Below, piece by piece: positions 36,934 to 45,554 of a DNA stretch of 64,000 nucleotides (position 1 is its first letter; each line of letters begins with the position of its first letter). Location of the stretch: assembly GCF_011174675.1 (NCBI RefSeq), contig NZ_JAANIG010000019.1, positions 17,593 to 81,592 on the forward strand, read 5' to 3'. The notes under the pieces were generated by a model. The model had not been told where the DNA came from. It saw nothing but the letters and a program-made list of their open reading frames with translations, and did no database searches. The position numbers and the translations under genes were made by a program. The stretch is from Perlabentimonas gracilis (GTDB taxonomy: Bacteria; Bacteroidota; Bacteroidia; Bacteroidales; Tenuifilaceae).

Positions 36934-37590
36934 TTATTTAGATTTCTCTGATTGCTCAACTGTATTCTCCCCTTCGTCTTCATCATGGTCCAGCTCTTCC
37001 CAACCGGTAATCATAGCCTTAATGGCTGCAGTGGGTTTGTGACCAGTAGTTGTTAGGTACACATGGGCAATTACAAATGCTATTAGCGCAAAGGCACCTA
37101 TGGTGTGGATAATTGCTACCAATTCGAGGTTTATCATGTCGATGGATTGAATCTCACCCCCTGAGGGGTACTTGTAGTAGTAGTACAAGAAACCAGTGAT
37201 AATCTGTACCGGTATGGCGAAAATCTTTAATCCAAGGTAAACCATCCTTTGCAGGGGATTAAACTTATTGTAAACCGTTTTCTTGGTTGGGTGCGGTGCT
37301 CCCTTAAAAATTCCGGTGATATAGTACTCAACCTGAGCTTTAATAAACTTGGTTGTGGGGATATATTGTCGCCACTCGCCCGTGGTGAAATGCCAAAAGA
37401 TGGCAAATACTATGAGCCAAACCAACGCCCATAGGGCGTAGTTGTGCCAGCGCACAGCGGCATCAAAACCCATTAGATCGAACGAACCATGTATTTCGAA
37501 TCCAGTTACTGCCAAAAAAAGGATAAGGAAGGCCTGGCTCCAGTGCCAAAACCTTTCAAAAATCTTGTAAACATATGTGAGCTTAGCCAT
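36934..37590 (-). CDS. Cytochrome b (b561/formate-dehydrogenase gamma type)
   Basis: A 218-residue diheme-type membrane cytochrome with four main helices. Likely heme-ligand histidines are in RFWHWSQAFLIL (near 15-18), RWHNYALWALVW (near 48), IHTIGAFALIAF (near 161) and VIAHVYLTTTGH (near 174). Such subunits exchange electrons with the quinone pool for a periplasmic partner. Nine bases separate it from the lipoprotein gene and 23 from the octaheme cytochrome gene, so it is very probably the membrane partner of that cytochrome. The acidic C-terminal tail is cytoplasmic. Confidence 0.88.
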   Translation of the reverse strand: MAKLTYVYKIFERFWHWSQAFLILFLAVTGFEIHGSFDLMGFDAAVRWHNYALWALVWLIVFAIFWHFTTGEWRQYIPTTKFIKAQVEYYITGIFKGAPHPTKKTVYNKFNPLQRMVYLGLKIFAIPVQIITGFLYYYYKYPSGGEIQSIDMINLELVAIIHTIGAFALIAFVIAHVYLTTTGHKPTAAIKAMITGWEELDHDEDEGENTVEQSEKSK

Positions 37591-37613
37591 TGTGATAGTA
37601 TTTCGGAGGTTAA

Positions 37614-39197
37614 TTACTGATTACGTTTACGAGCCATTACAATGCGTAGTGTTCCGTGGAAAAGCACCCCGCCCAGCGTACCCAGTATTAATAGGATGCC
37701 GATTATATCAACAGTAGCGCTCCGGTCGCGCCCAGGCATGTAGAAATCGGTTAGCCCCTCAAGGCGTGATCCCTCGCGGGTATGGCAATCGGTACAGCTT
37801 AGCGCCATTTCCTTGGGCGATACCATATGCGAAATGGGCAGGTACATTTCGGTTTCTACAAACTCCCACTCGCCACTCCAAGGCAAACCGGCCAATTTCA
37901 TCCCCTCTGTTAGCGATGCTTCCCAATCGAAATCGACCCAAAGTCCTCCCTTACCTGGCTCCTTATCCCAAAGCTTTGCCTTCAGTACTCGTTGGTAATT
38001 GGGGTCGAATGGTTGTTTGCCTCGATGGATTTTCACTGGCCATATTTGTGCTTTGGAATCGTTGTAATCGCCAAAAAGAGTATTGATTTTAACTGGAAAC
38101 TCGGTAATTGTGTCGCTAGCTAACATATGATCGGCTTGGCCGTTAAACCAAACGTACTCTGGTGCGGCATTGCTCTCCCAGTGGCCTGTACCCTTTATGG
38201 ATTGGTACGAAATACGCCCTGTTGAATCCATCATCTCGTATGGTTTGCCATCCTGCAAATCGCAAGCGGTGGACCAGTCCCAGTACATCTTAGTTGGATT
38301 AACCTTAGCATAGGTTGGAATGTGACAGGTTTGGCACGCAACCTTTACCGTGTGCTCGTTGAGCTTGCCTACGGCATGGGGCTTTACTCCATGGCACTGC
38401 GTACAGGTGGCACGGTTATAGTCGTTCGATGCCGTACCGTAATACCGGCCTTGCATAACATGGTTTTGGGTTTTGTGGCAATCGGTACAGCTCATATCCA
38501 TACCCTCACGATTCATATGTACGTCCACATCGCGGGTGGTGTTGAGCAGAGCCTCCTCGAGATGACCATGCTTTATGTTATTACCCCCAGCGCTATAGAA
38601 GTGACAGTATCCGCAGTTATACTTTGTGGGCATACCCACATTGGCTGTAATAAAGTTATAGTCGGGAGCAAATGGACCATCGACTGGTGGGTAACCTGCT
38701 GCTCCTCCGCTGGCTTTCTCGTAGGTACGTGTATTATCATGGCATACTAAGCAGTCCATATTGTGCTGCTGGGTAAAATCGAAGCCATTTTCGTCCCAAC
38801 CATAGCCAGCATGGCACTTATTACAGGTAGACTCGCTACCGCCAATACCTGTACAGAAGTTGTTTATCAGATTCTTTTTACCCAGATAAACAACACCGCG
38901 CCCTTCGATAAAAGCCTCTCGCTCCCACAGCCAGTGGTGATTATTTAGCAATTCCTCACCTCGCTCGGTATGGCATGAAAGGCAAGCCTGGGTAACCTCC
39001 TGCGGCGAATTAAACTCCTTTTGCAGCTCGGCAAGCTTACCATGGTCAACAGCCTTCTTTGGCTTATTCCCAACTTCAACCTTAAGTGCTTCCAGAACCT
39101 CGGGGTTCATCTGCTTTGGCTTGTCGAGTATGGCAACTGCAATAAATATTTGGGGTATTAGCACAATGGCCAGAAAGGGGATCAACTTGTTCTTCAT
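37614..39197 (-). CDS. Octaheme c-type cytochrome, tetrathionate reductase (OTR) family
   Basis: A 527-residue multiheme protein and first gene of the sulfur cluster. Eight CxxCH motifs are present: CLSCH (near 72), CNKCH, CLVCH, CGYCH, CTDCH, CTQCH, CQTCH and CTDCH (near 467). The N-terminal hydrophobic stretch (5-24) exports it, and a helix at about 495-515 with a basic end anchors it. OTR from Shewanella reduces tetrathionate and also nitrite and hydroxylamine in vitro, so the natural substrate is uncertain. The YeeE/YedE and rhodanese neighbours favour a sulfur substrate. All eight motifs have His; there is no CxxCK heme as in octaheme nitrite reductase. Confidence 0.93.
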   Translation of the reverse strand: MKNKLIPFLAIVLIPQIFIAVAILDKPKQMNPEVLEALKVEVGNKPKKAVDHGKLAELQKEFNSPQEVTQACLSCHTERGEELLNNHHWLWEREAFIEGRGVVYLGKKNLINNFCTGIGGSESTCNKCHAGYGWDENGFDFTQQHNMDCLVCHDNTRTYEKASGGAAGYPPVDGPFAPDYNFITANVGMPTKYNCGYCHFYSAGGNNIKHGHLEEALLNTTRDVDVHMNREGMDMSCTDCHKTQNHVMQGRYYGTASNDYNRATCTQCHGVKPHAVGKLNEHTVKVACQTCHIPTYAKVNPTKMYWDWSTACDLQDGKPYEMMDSTGRISYQSIKGTGHWESNAAPEYVWFNGQADHMLASDTITEFPVKINTLFGDYNDSKAQIWPVKIHRGKQPFDPNYQRVLKAKLWDKEPGKGGLWVDFDWEASLTEGMKLAGLPWSGEWEFVETEMYLPISHMVSPKEMALSCTDCHTREGSRLEGLTDFYMPGRDRSATVDIIGILLILGTLGGVLFHGTLRIVMARKRNQ

Positions 39198-39238
39198 TCG
39201 ATTACAAGTTTGGTTAACAACTCGTGTAACAATATATG

Positions 39239-39246
39239 CAAATATA
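39239..39246 (-). promoter_or_regulatory. -7 element for the sulfur cluster
   Basis: The minus strand reads TATATTTG, matching TAnnTTTG, 41 bases before the octaheme cytochrome start. The six genes downstream run the same way with gaps of 9 to 75 bases, so it may drive all of them. Confidence 0.35.
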
Positions 39247-39336
39247 TCGAAATATAGAAGTTAAAAGTTGCGAAGACACATACAAAAATGATATGGTGTC
39301 GAAAATTTAGAACGATTTTAAAGAACAATACGTGGG

Positions 39337-40530
39337 CTAATACAAAAGCCCAAGTGTCCATAAAGGAACATTATCTTTAGCCCCCACCTCATATCCATCA
39401 GCAAAGGTATAGATAATCCTATCGGTTGGTGTTCTGCGTATCCTTTGGTTTAGGGTAGAGACCACCATATGCCAGTTTGAATCAATCTCAAAAGTATTCC
39501 TATTAATCAGCGTAACCGGATAAAGTGCACTAAGATGATTCAGAGCAAAGCCATGTGCCACGGTACTTCGGTTGGGTTGAATGGTGGCCAGCATATTTGC
39601 CATATTTGTATTGCTTAGGTAAACCCTTTCGGGCTTTTGCAGTATGCTAATGCTAACCCCAGCCGGATATATAAGGCTTATAAGTTTTGCTTTCTCCAGA
39701 TGAAAAAAGTAGCCAATAAGGGTATTCCGGTGTACACCAACCTCCTCACTTAGCTGAACCAGGTTGGGTTTAAATGGTGCATTCTGCGCAATAATGTTTA
39801 CAAGTTGCCTCACCTTGCTTGTGTTCCGCGGGTCAAATCCTTCTAGGGACTTCATATCGGTCTCTATCGTAGCGTTAACAAAACCTTCGAGATGCCGCTT
39901 GTACTCCTCGTACGAGTCGTTGGCAACGGGGTAGCAACCTCGAGTTAGGTAGTCGTCGATATGAAGGTTTGGCGAGAACTGCTGAATATGCTCAGTGGCT
40001 ATCTCGATGTGCGAATCGAGAATTGTTTGCAAGTCGTATCGAGGTAGCTTGGCAATCCCCTTAAAACTAAGGTACTCGCGAAACGAAAACGTGCTAAGGT
40101 TATAGATAATCGCGCGTTGGCTGAGGTTGGCGTAGTGCTTAACCATCTCAATGGTCGACGATCCGGCAAAGGCTATTCTTAAATCGGGGAGAGTTTCGTA
40201 AATGTTTTTAAGCTCCAACGACCACTGTGGGTGTTTCTGTATTTCGTCGATGAATAGGTGCTTGCCACCCCGGCTGCGAAACTCAACGGCAAACTCGCGC
40301 AACGATTTTCCCGCCAGGTATATATCGTCCAATGTGATGTATAGAGCTTGAGGGTCGAATCCGTAGTGCAGCTTTATTTGCTGCAACAAAATGGTAGTTT
40401 TACCTACACCCCTAGGGCCAATTAGTCCAACCAGCGGCTTATTCCAATCGATGGTGGGCTGTGTTGTGCGCACAAAGAAGGTTGGGATACCACTAACAAG
40501 GTGATTCGATTTTAATCTTAATTGCTCCAT
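39337..40530 (-). CDS. AAA ATPase with DUF4143-type C-terminal region
   Basis: A 397-residue ATPase. Walker A is GPRGVGKTTIL (near 38-48), Walker B is KHLFIDEIQKHP (near 90-100), and a sensor follows in RIAFAGSST. The C-terminal half contains a winged-helix-like segment (GVHRNTLIGYFFHLEKAKLI) and a region resembling DUF4143. This family is common in Bacteroidota and archaea, often with no link to its neighbours, and its role is unknown. It has its own promoter-like sequence and lies between the sulfur cluster and tsaE. Confidence 0.87.
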   Translation of the reverse strand: MEQLRLKSNHLVSGIPTFFVRTTQPTIDWNKPLVGLIGPRGVGKTTILLQQIKLHYGFDPQALYITLDDIYLAGKSLREFAVEFRSRGGKHLFIDEIQKHPQWSLELKNIYETLPDLRIAFAGSSTIEMVKHYANLSQRAIIYNLSTFSFREYLSFKGIAKLPRYDLQTILDSHIEIATEHIQQFSPNLHIDDYLTRGCYPVANDSYEEYKRHLEGFVNATIETDMKSLEGFDPRNTSKVRQLVNIIAQNAPFKPNLVQLSEEVGVHRNTLIGYFFHLEKAKLISLIYPAGVSISILQKPERVYLSNTNMANMLATIQPNRSTVAHGFALNHLSALYPVTLINRNTFEIDSNWHMVVSTLNQRIRRTPTDRIIYTFADGYEVGAKDNVPLWTLGLLY

Positions 40531-40546
40531 TGAACTGCTATTTCAG

Positions 40547-40576
40547 CAAATATATAATATATTTTGATAATAGCAA
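40547..40576 (-). promoter_or_regulatory. Promoter for the AAA ATPase gene
   Basis: The minus strand reads TTG (plus-strand CAA 40574-40576), a 19-base spacer, then TATATTTG (plus 40547-40554). This matches the Bacteroidota -33/-7 pattern, 17 bases before the start codon. Confidence 0.5.
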
Positions 40577-40617
40577 CAGCAAATCAGTTATTTAAGGTTT
40601 GCTTTTAAACCAAATGG

Positions 40618-41043
40618 CTATTCCATTAGATTAATATCTCTACCACCGTCGTCTCGCACACTAATCAGAAATCGCATTACCCCCTCGGTGGGTAAAATAT
40701 CCTCAATCAGTTCGGGCCACTCAATTAAACAAAACCCCTGCGATGAGTAGAAGTACTCCTCGTAACCAAAATCGAAAACCTCTTCGAGCTTATTTATCCT
40801 GTAAAAATCGAAATGGTAAACAGGTTCTCCGCTGGTAGTGCTATACTCATTTATTAAGGCAAAAGTGGGACTCACCACCGTATCGGTTACTCCCAGCACC
40901 TTACATATAGATTTTATAAGGGTAGTTTTTCCTGCGCCCATAGCTCCATATAAGCAAACAATGCGGTTAGGATGAACGACCTTTAGCAACTTCGCTGCTG
41001 CATCATCCAAATCGCTAAGACTATTTATCTGAATCGTTTCCAT
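40618..41043 (-). CDS. tsaE: tRNA threonylcarbamoyladenosine biosynthesis ATPase TsaE
   Basis: A 141-residue P-loop protein needed for the t6A modification of ANN-decoding tRNAs with TsaB, TsaC and TsaD. Walker A is GAMGAGKTTLIKSI (near 34-47); the VSPTFALINEY and HFDFYRI segments and CLIEWPELIEDILP are family marks. Length is normal. It begins seven bases after porX, so in this genome the t6A factor is the third gene of a porW-porX-tsaE unit. Confidence 0.93.
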   Translation of the reverse strand: METIQINSLSDLDDAAAKLLKVVHPNRIVCLYGAMGAGKTTLIKSICKVLGVTDTVVSPTFALINEYSTTSGEPVYHFDFYRINKLEEVFDFGYEEYFYSSQGFCLIEWPELIEDILPTEGVMRFLISVRDDGGRDINLME

Positions 41044-41050
41044 ACGGTTT

Positions 41051-42601
41051 TTAAAGTGGTTTTAGCTCAACAAACGGTATTAACATCTCCTCAATGGAAA
41101 TGCCGCCGTGCTGAAAGGTATCGCGATAATAACTAACGTAGTAGTTGTAATTGTTGGGATAAGCCAAAAAATCGTTGCCAAGGGCAAAGATATACGAAGA
41201 GCTCACGTTGGCTTTGGGCAAATGCGCCTCCTCGGGCTTGCGAACCTCAAAAACCTGTTTTGCGTTATAGTTTAAGTTCTTGCCCATCTTGTACCTTAGG
41301 TTAGTTGAAGTGGCCCGGTCGCCCACAACCTTTATGGGATTTTTAACCCTAATGGTACCATGATCGGTAGTAATAATCAACCGCACCCCATGGGCTGATG
41401 CCTCCTTAATAAGAGCGAATAGGTCGGAATGCTTAAACCAGCTACGGGTTAGGGAGATGTATGCGGCCTCATCGCTGGCTAGCTGACGCATCATCTCCAT
41501 CTCGGTGCGGGCGTGCGAAATAACATCGATAAAGTTGTAAACCAGTACCGACAGGTCATTTTGCAACACCTGTTTAAGGTTTGAGCCAAATAACGATCCT
41601 GATTTAATTGTGCTGGCCTTCTCGTACTGCATCTTATAGTTCTTACCCAAACGCTTCATTAGCTGAGTTAGCAGCTCCTGTTCGAATAGGTTCTTGCCTG
41701 TATCCTCCTCATCGAAAACCCACAAGTCGGGAAAACGCTGCTGAATCTCCATGGGCATTAGGCCTGCGAAGAGCGCATTGCGAGCATACTGGGTTGCCGT
41801 GGGTAAGACACTTGAGTAAAGCTCCTCGCGCTCAACTCGCCAGTAGGGTGCTATTAAATCTTGAATGGCCATCCACTGGTCGTACCTAAAGTTATCAATA
41901 ACCACCAGCAATACCCTATTCCCTTTATCGATGGTTGGAAAAACTAAGTTGCGCATTACGTTATGCGACATCATAGGTTTGTCCTCCGCATTGGGGCCGA
42001 ACCAGCTTAGGTAGTTCGATTTTACGAATTTACCAAACTCGTTGTTGGCCTCGGACATCTGCATTGCGAAAACCTCGGCTATACCCGAGTCGCTAGACTC
42101 GGCAAGCTGCATTGACCATTGCGAAAGCTTTCGATAAATTTTGGTCCAGTCGTCAAAAGTGCGTGCCATACCTATCTGTTGACCAATGGCACCAAAGGCC
42201 TGCTGATAATCTGAGGTTGTTTTCTCGCTAATTAGCGTATGCTGATGGACGTTCTTTTTAATGGAGAGCAATATCTGTTTAGGGTTAACGGGCTTAATAA
42301 GGTAATCAGCAATTTTAGCGCCAACGGCCTGATCCATAATGCTCTCCTCCTCGCTTTTGGTAACCATTACCACGGGTAGGTTGGGCTTTATCTCCTTAAT
42401 GCGGGCAAGGGTTTCCATGCCTGTTAGGCCGGGCATATTCTCGTCGAGAAAGACAAGGTCGAAATTTTGAGCCGATACCATATCCAGCGCATCCTCGCCA
42501 TTTGTTGCTGTGGCAACAGCGTACTCGCGCTGTTCTAAGAAGATAATGTGCGGTTTAAGAAATTCTATCTCGTCATCAACCCAAAGTATGGAAACGGCCA
42601 T
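41051..42601 (-). CDS. porX: T9SS response regulator PorX (receiver plus PglZ domain)
   Basis: A 516-residue two-domain regulator. The receiver starts SILWVDDEIEFLK, with the phospho-Asp in VFLDENMPGLTG near residue 54 and Lys in DYLIKPVNP. The rest is a PglZ (alkaline-phosphatase-fold) domain: VLLVVIDNFRYDQWMA near 230 and LIITTDHGTIRV near 420 carry metal-site residues. PorX links PorY or other kinases to T9SS gene control, and its phosphatase acts on cyclic or linear oligonucleotides. ATG 42601 is used; a GTG one codon upstream is possible. It is six bases from porW. Confidence 0.94.
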   Translation of the reverse strand: MAVSILWVDDEIEFLKPHIIFLEQREYAVATATNGEDALDMVSAQNFDLVFLDENMPGLTGMETLARIKEIKPNLPVVMVTKSEEESIMDQAVGAKIADYLIKPVNPKQILLSIKKNVHQHTLISEKTTSDYQQAFGAIGQQIGMARTFDDWTKIYRKLSQWSMQLAESSDSGIAEVFAMQMSEANNEFGKFVKSNYLSWFGPNAEDKPMMSHNVMRNLVFPTIDKGNRVLLVVIDNFRYDQWMAIQDLIAPYWRVEREELYSSVLPTATQYARNALFAGLMPMEIQQRFPDLWVFDEEDTGKNLFEQELLTQLMKRLGKNYKMQYEKASTIKSGSLFGSNLKQVLQNDLSVLVYNFIDVISHARTEMEMMRQLASDEAAYISLTRSWFKHSDLFALIKEASAHGVRLIITTDHGTIRVKNPIKVVGDRATSTNLRYKMGKNLNYNAKQVFEVRKPEEAHLPKANVSSSYIFALGNDFLAYPNNYNYYVSYYRDTFQHGGISIEEMLIPFVELKPL

Positions 42602-42607
42602 CACAAT

Positions 42608-45292
42608 TTAATTTAAATAGTTTTCGCGGAAAAAGTTTAGGTAGCCCGCTACGGATTTATCGCCCTTGAAAACCTCAAGGTTATCTCGGCTTATCACCAC
42701 GTATGAGTAATCGGCTTCGGGAAGCCCCCCCATAAGCCCCTGCTCTGCATTTACCTTTATGAAGTACTCCATGGCCTCCTGCCTGCTCTTAAAGCTCTCT
42801 ACCTGTATTAACACCACAAAATCGGTTAGCTCGGTGCTGGTAACGTTCAGGTTAAGGTTAATATAATGATCGACATTGAACGACACCAAATTGAACCTGA
42901 GCTGATTTATAGGTGAGTTTTTAGGCACTATGGCCAGAAACAGATGCTCGCCTTGTGGTGTGCTATACCCAACAACCGGTGCGGTTACTCCATCGGCTGG
43001 TTGTGACTCTCCAACTTCATCTGGCTGAGCTGATGCCAGCTGCAGCTCACGCTGGTCGAGCATTGTAATAATGGTTGCCGCAGACTGCGCCACCTCGCTT
43101 TGTGGGTACTGCTCAATAACCGTGTTCAGCTCGGCCCTATATGCTCTTATGTTGCCCGACCGCCCCGCGCACTGAGCAATGATGAACTGAAACATGGGGG
43201 CAACATCGGAGTCGGCATACCTACTCAACCCCTCACGAGCCATACGGGTTGCATCGTTACATTGACCTTGTCTATAAAGTTCGAATGTATTCTGATAGTA
43301 CTCCTCCCTTAACCTATTTTCCTTCTGAAGATTCTCAAGGTAGTTTGGGTTACTTAGCATCAACGCGTAAGTACTATTGGGAAACTGAGAAATTAGCCTT
43401 TGCTTATGGCGTTCCATTTGGTCGGGCTGCTGGTTAAACCTTGCAATTTGGTATAGGTTATAGTAAGCCGACAGCGTGAATTCACTTTGCGGATAACGCT
43501 GAGCTAGAAGTTCGTAAGCCTTTATTGCCTCAGGATAATCCTTAAGTTGATTCTCGTAGGTTTCGCCTACCCTGAAGAGGGCTTCTTGAATCTGCTCATG
43601 CGATTGAGCCAGCAGGGAATCATTCAAGGGGAGATACTGCAGGTAAAACTCGCGGCTTTTGTTATCAAGCACCTTGGCCGGCATACCCGATGTATCGGTG
43701 GCTGAGGTTTGGGTTTGCGCTAGGGTCTGATCGAGGGCTTCACGCTTATTAGAGCGCCTCCAGTTATCCTCAAGCTTGCGCCTTCCCCAGCGCATCTGAA
43801 ATTCCGACAGCCCATAGCTTAACGACGATTGGTTGTAGAAATACCACTTACCACCCTGGTCGGGCTGAGTGCGCCCCCGCTGGGTTTGCTGGAAATGCGC
43901 AAACCTATCGCGGCCTTCACGTTCCTCTTGCCTTAACCTTTCCTCTTCCTCACGAACTGCCTTTATTAACTCAGCAATAATGGCATCCCTTTCCCGAGGA
44001 CTCATGGCAGCAACCCTTTGCAAACTATCCTCGCGCGAAACTATATTCAAATTCTCAACAAGTTTATTCAAATTCTGCGCCTTCACCTCAAGCTCGGTAT
44101 ACCCGGGAAAATCTTGGTCGAGGGCATGGTATGCGCTGTCGTAATAGGCTTGACTCTGAGTATAGTTTGGCTTCTCGAAAAAGTAATCGGCAAGGATAAG
44201 GTACGAGAGCCCTTTCTGATGATTATTATTTACACTCTTTTGCGCCGATAGCTGGTAGTACTCAATGGCCTTGTCCATATTGCCTCGGGTTTGCTCAATG
44301 TTGCCAAGGGCAAAGTATATCTGATCGAGAAACTCGGTGTTCTTTTCGTCGTTAGCCATTTTGTTTAGCTCTCTAACCATCTCGTTACCGCTGCCTCGCC
44401 CCTGAAAGTTTGATGCTATGTTAACCCTTGCATTAAAGCTCATTTCGTATGAGGGATTGGCTCTTATAACCCTTTGGAAGTAACGGTTCGATTCTGCAAA
44501 CTTTTTCTCAATTTGATAAAGCTGGGCAAGCAAGAACATATAACGGGTACGATGCTCCTTATCAGGGGCATTCTCAAGCGCTCTCTCCAAATACTTTATG
44601 GTTTGTGGAACATTCTCCTGCCTTTGGTAAAGCAAGGCATATGTAGACTCAAGTAGATGCCTGAAGTGCTTATCCTTGGGATATCTCCTGTTTGAAGATA
44701 GTGCCCTCAACCGATCCTCGGCTGCAACAAAATCGTTGGCCAGAATATCTAGCCTAGCAAGCCAAATTTGCGACTCGTAAAAAATTGGAGTTTCCGGAAA
44801 CTGAACCAAGTTGTACTCTAAGGTCATCCGTGCCTCATCATACGCTCCCTTCCATGCACGGGCTTTACCAATTAAAAGCCAGCCCTCACGAACCCACCGC
44901 ACAAACTCATTCTGGTTGTAAAACTGTCGTTCCTTGGGGCTTTGCACCCCTCTCTTTCGCTCGGGTTTTACGGTAATGGAGTGGCGACTAATCATGTCGG
45001 TACACTTAGTAATTGCTCTGTCCATATCGCCGCCCACCATGCTGGCCACCTGCTTATCGCCAAGCAACAGCACCGGCAACGGAAAGGTATAGTTGTAGCT
45101 AAAACTTTCCTCAACCCGATTCAATGCGCTATTGTAACTCTCCTTGGCGTTAAAGTAGTAGTTATACCTTGAAGTAATATTATGATAGGTTCTTGTAACT
45201 GGTGTGTTCTTTTGGGTAGAACACCCGCTAGCCAATGCAAGAACAAAAAGTAATGTAGTGAATAAAAACCTATTGAGTTTATATTTTATCAT
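42608..45292 (-). CDS. porW: T9SS periplasmic lipoprotein PorW/SprE
   Basis: An 894-residue TPR lipoprotein. The lipobox is LALASGCS (Cys 24), followed by the conserved NITSRYNYYFNAKESYNSA segment. A long series of TPR-like helices runs to about 430, a charged helical region follows (REEEERLRQEEREGRDRF), and more TPRs lie at about 570-760. The C-terminal domain of about 80 residues has strand-helix form. PorW/SprE connects the T9SS ring PorK/N with other parts and is needed for secretion and gliding. It is the first gene of porW-porX-tsaE. Confidence 0.93.
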   Translation of the reverse strand: MIKYKLNRFLFTTLLFVLALASGCSTQKNTPVTRTYHNITSRYNYYFNAKESYNSALNRVEESFSYNYTFPLPVLLLGDKQVASMVGGDMDRAITKCTDMISRHSITVKPERKRGVQSPKERQFYNQNEFVRWVREGWLLIGKARAWKGAYDEARMTLEYNLVQFPETPIFYESQIWLARLDILANDFVAAEDRLRALSSNRRYPKDKHFRHLLESTYALLYQRQENVPQTIKYLERALENAPDKEHRTRYMFLLAQLYQIEKKFAESNRYFQRVIRANPSYEMSFNARVNIASNFQGRGSGNEMVRELNKMANDEKNTEFLDQIYFALGNIEQTRGNMDKAIEYYQLSAQKSVNNNHQKGLSYLILADYFFEKPNYTQSQAYYDSAYHALDQDFPGYTELEVKAQNLNKLVENLNIVSREDSLQRVAAMSPRERDAIIAELIKAVREEEERLRQEEREGRDRFAHFQQTQRGRTQPDQGGKWYFYNQSSLSYGLSEFQMRWGRRKLEDNWRRSNKREALDQTLAQTQTSATDTSGMPAKVLDNKSREFYLQYLPLNDSLLAQSHEQIQEALFRVGETYENQLKDYPEAIKAYELLAQRYPQSEFTLSAYYNLYQIARFNQQPDQMERHKQRLISQFPNSTYALMLSNPNYLENLQKENRLREEYYQNTFELYRQGQCNDATRMAREGLSRYADSDVAPMFQFIIAQCAGRSGNIRAYRAELNTVIEQYPQSEVAQSAATIITMLDQRELQLASAQPDEVGESQPADGVTAPVVGYSTPQGEHLFLAIVPKNSPINQLRFNLVSFNVDHYINLNLNVTSTELTDFVVLIQVESFKSRQEAMEYFIKVNAEQGLMGGLPEADYSYVVISRDNLEVFKGDKSVAGYLNFFRENYLN

Positions 45293-45505
45293 TAAACAAC
45301 AGCTATTTGGTATACAAACTAAAATGATAACAAGTTATTATTTTTAATTTTGCTAAAATACGCAAAAAAGAGGGGAAACAATATTTACAGAGAAATTATG
45401 GTTATAACTTTCAAATGATTATATTGAGGGGCTTAGCGGTTTTGCTATCATCTTTCAACTTTGTTTGCACACAATCTACCGTTAGATTTTCAGGCCAATA
45501 CTTAA

Positions 45506-45513
45506 TATCTTTG
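45506..45513 (+). promoter_or_regulatory. -7 element for the propeller protein gene
   Basis: TATCTTTG matches TAnnTTTG, 42 bases before ATG 45555. The 262-base space between this gene and porW is AT-rich, holds divergent promoters by position, and shows no other feature I can name. Confidence 0.4.
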
Positions 45514-45554
45514 CATCGCAACATTAAATTCTATCTACACACATCAAGCTGTTA

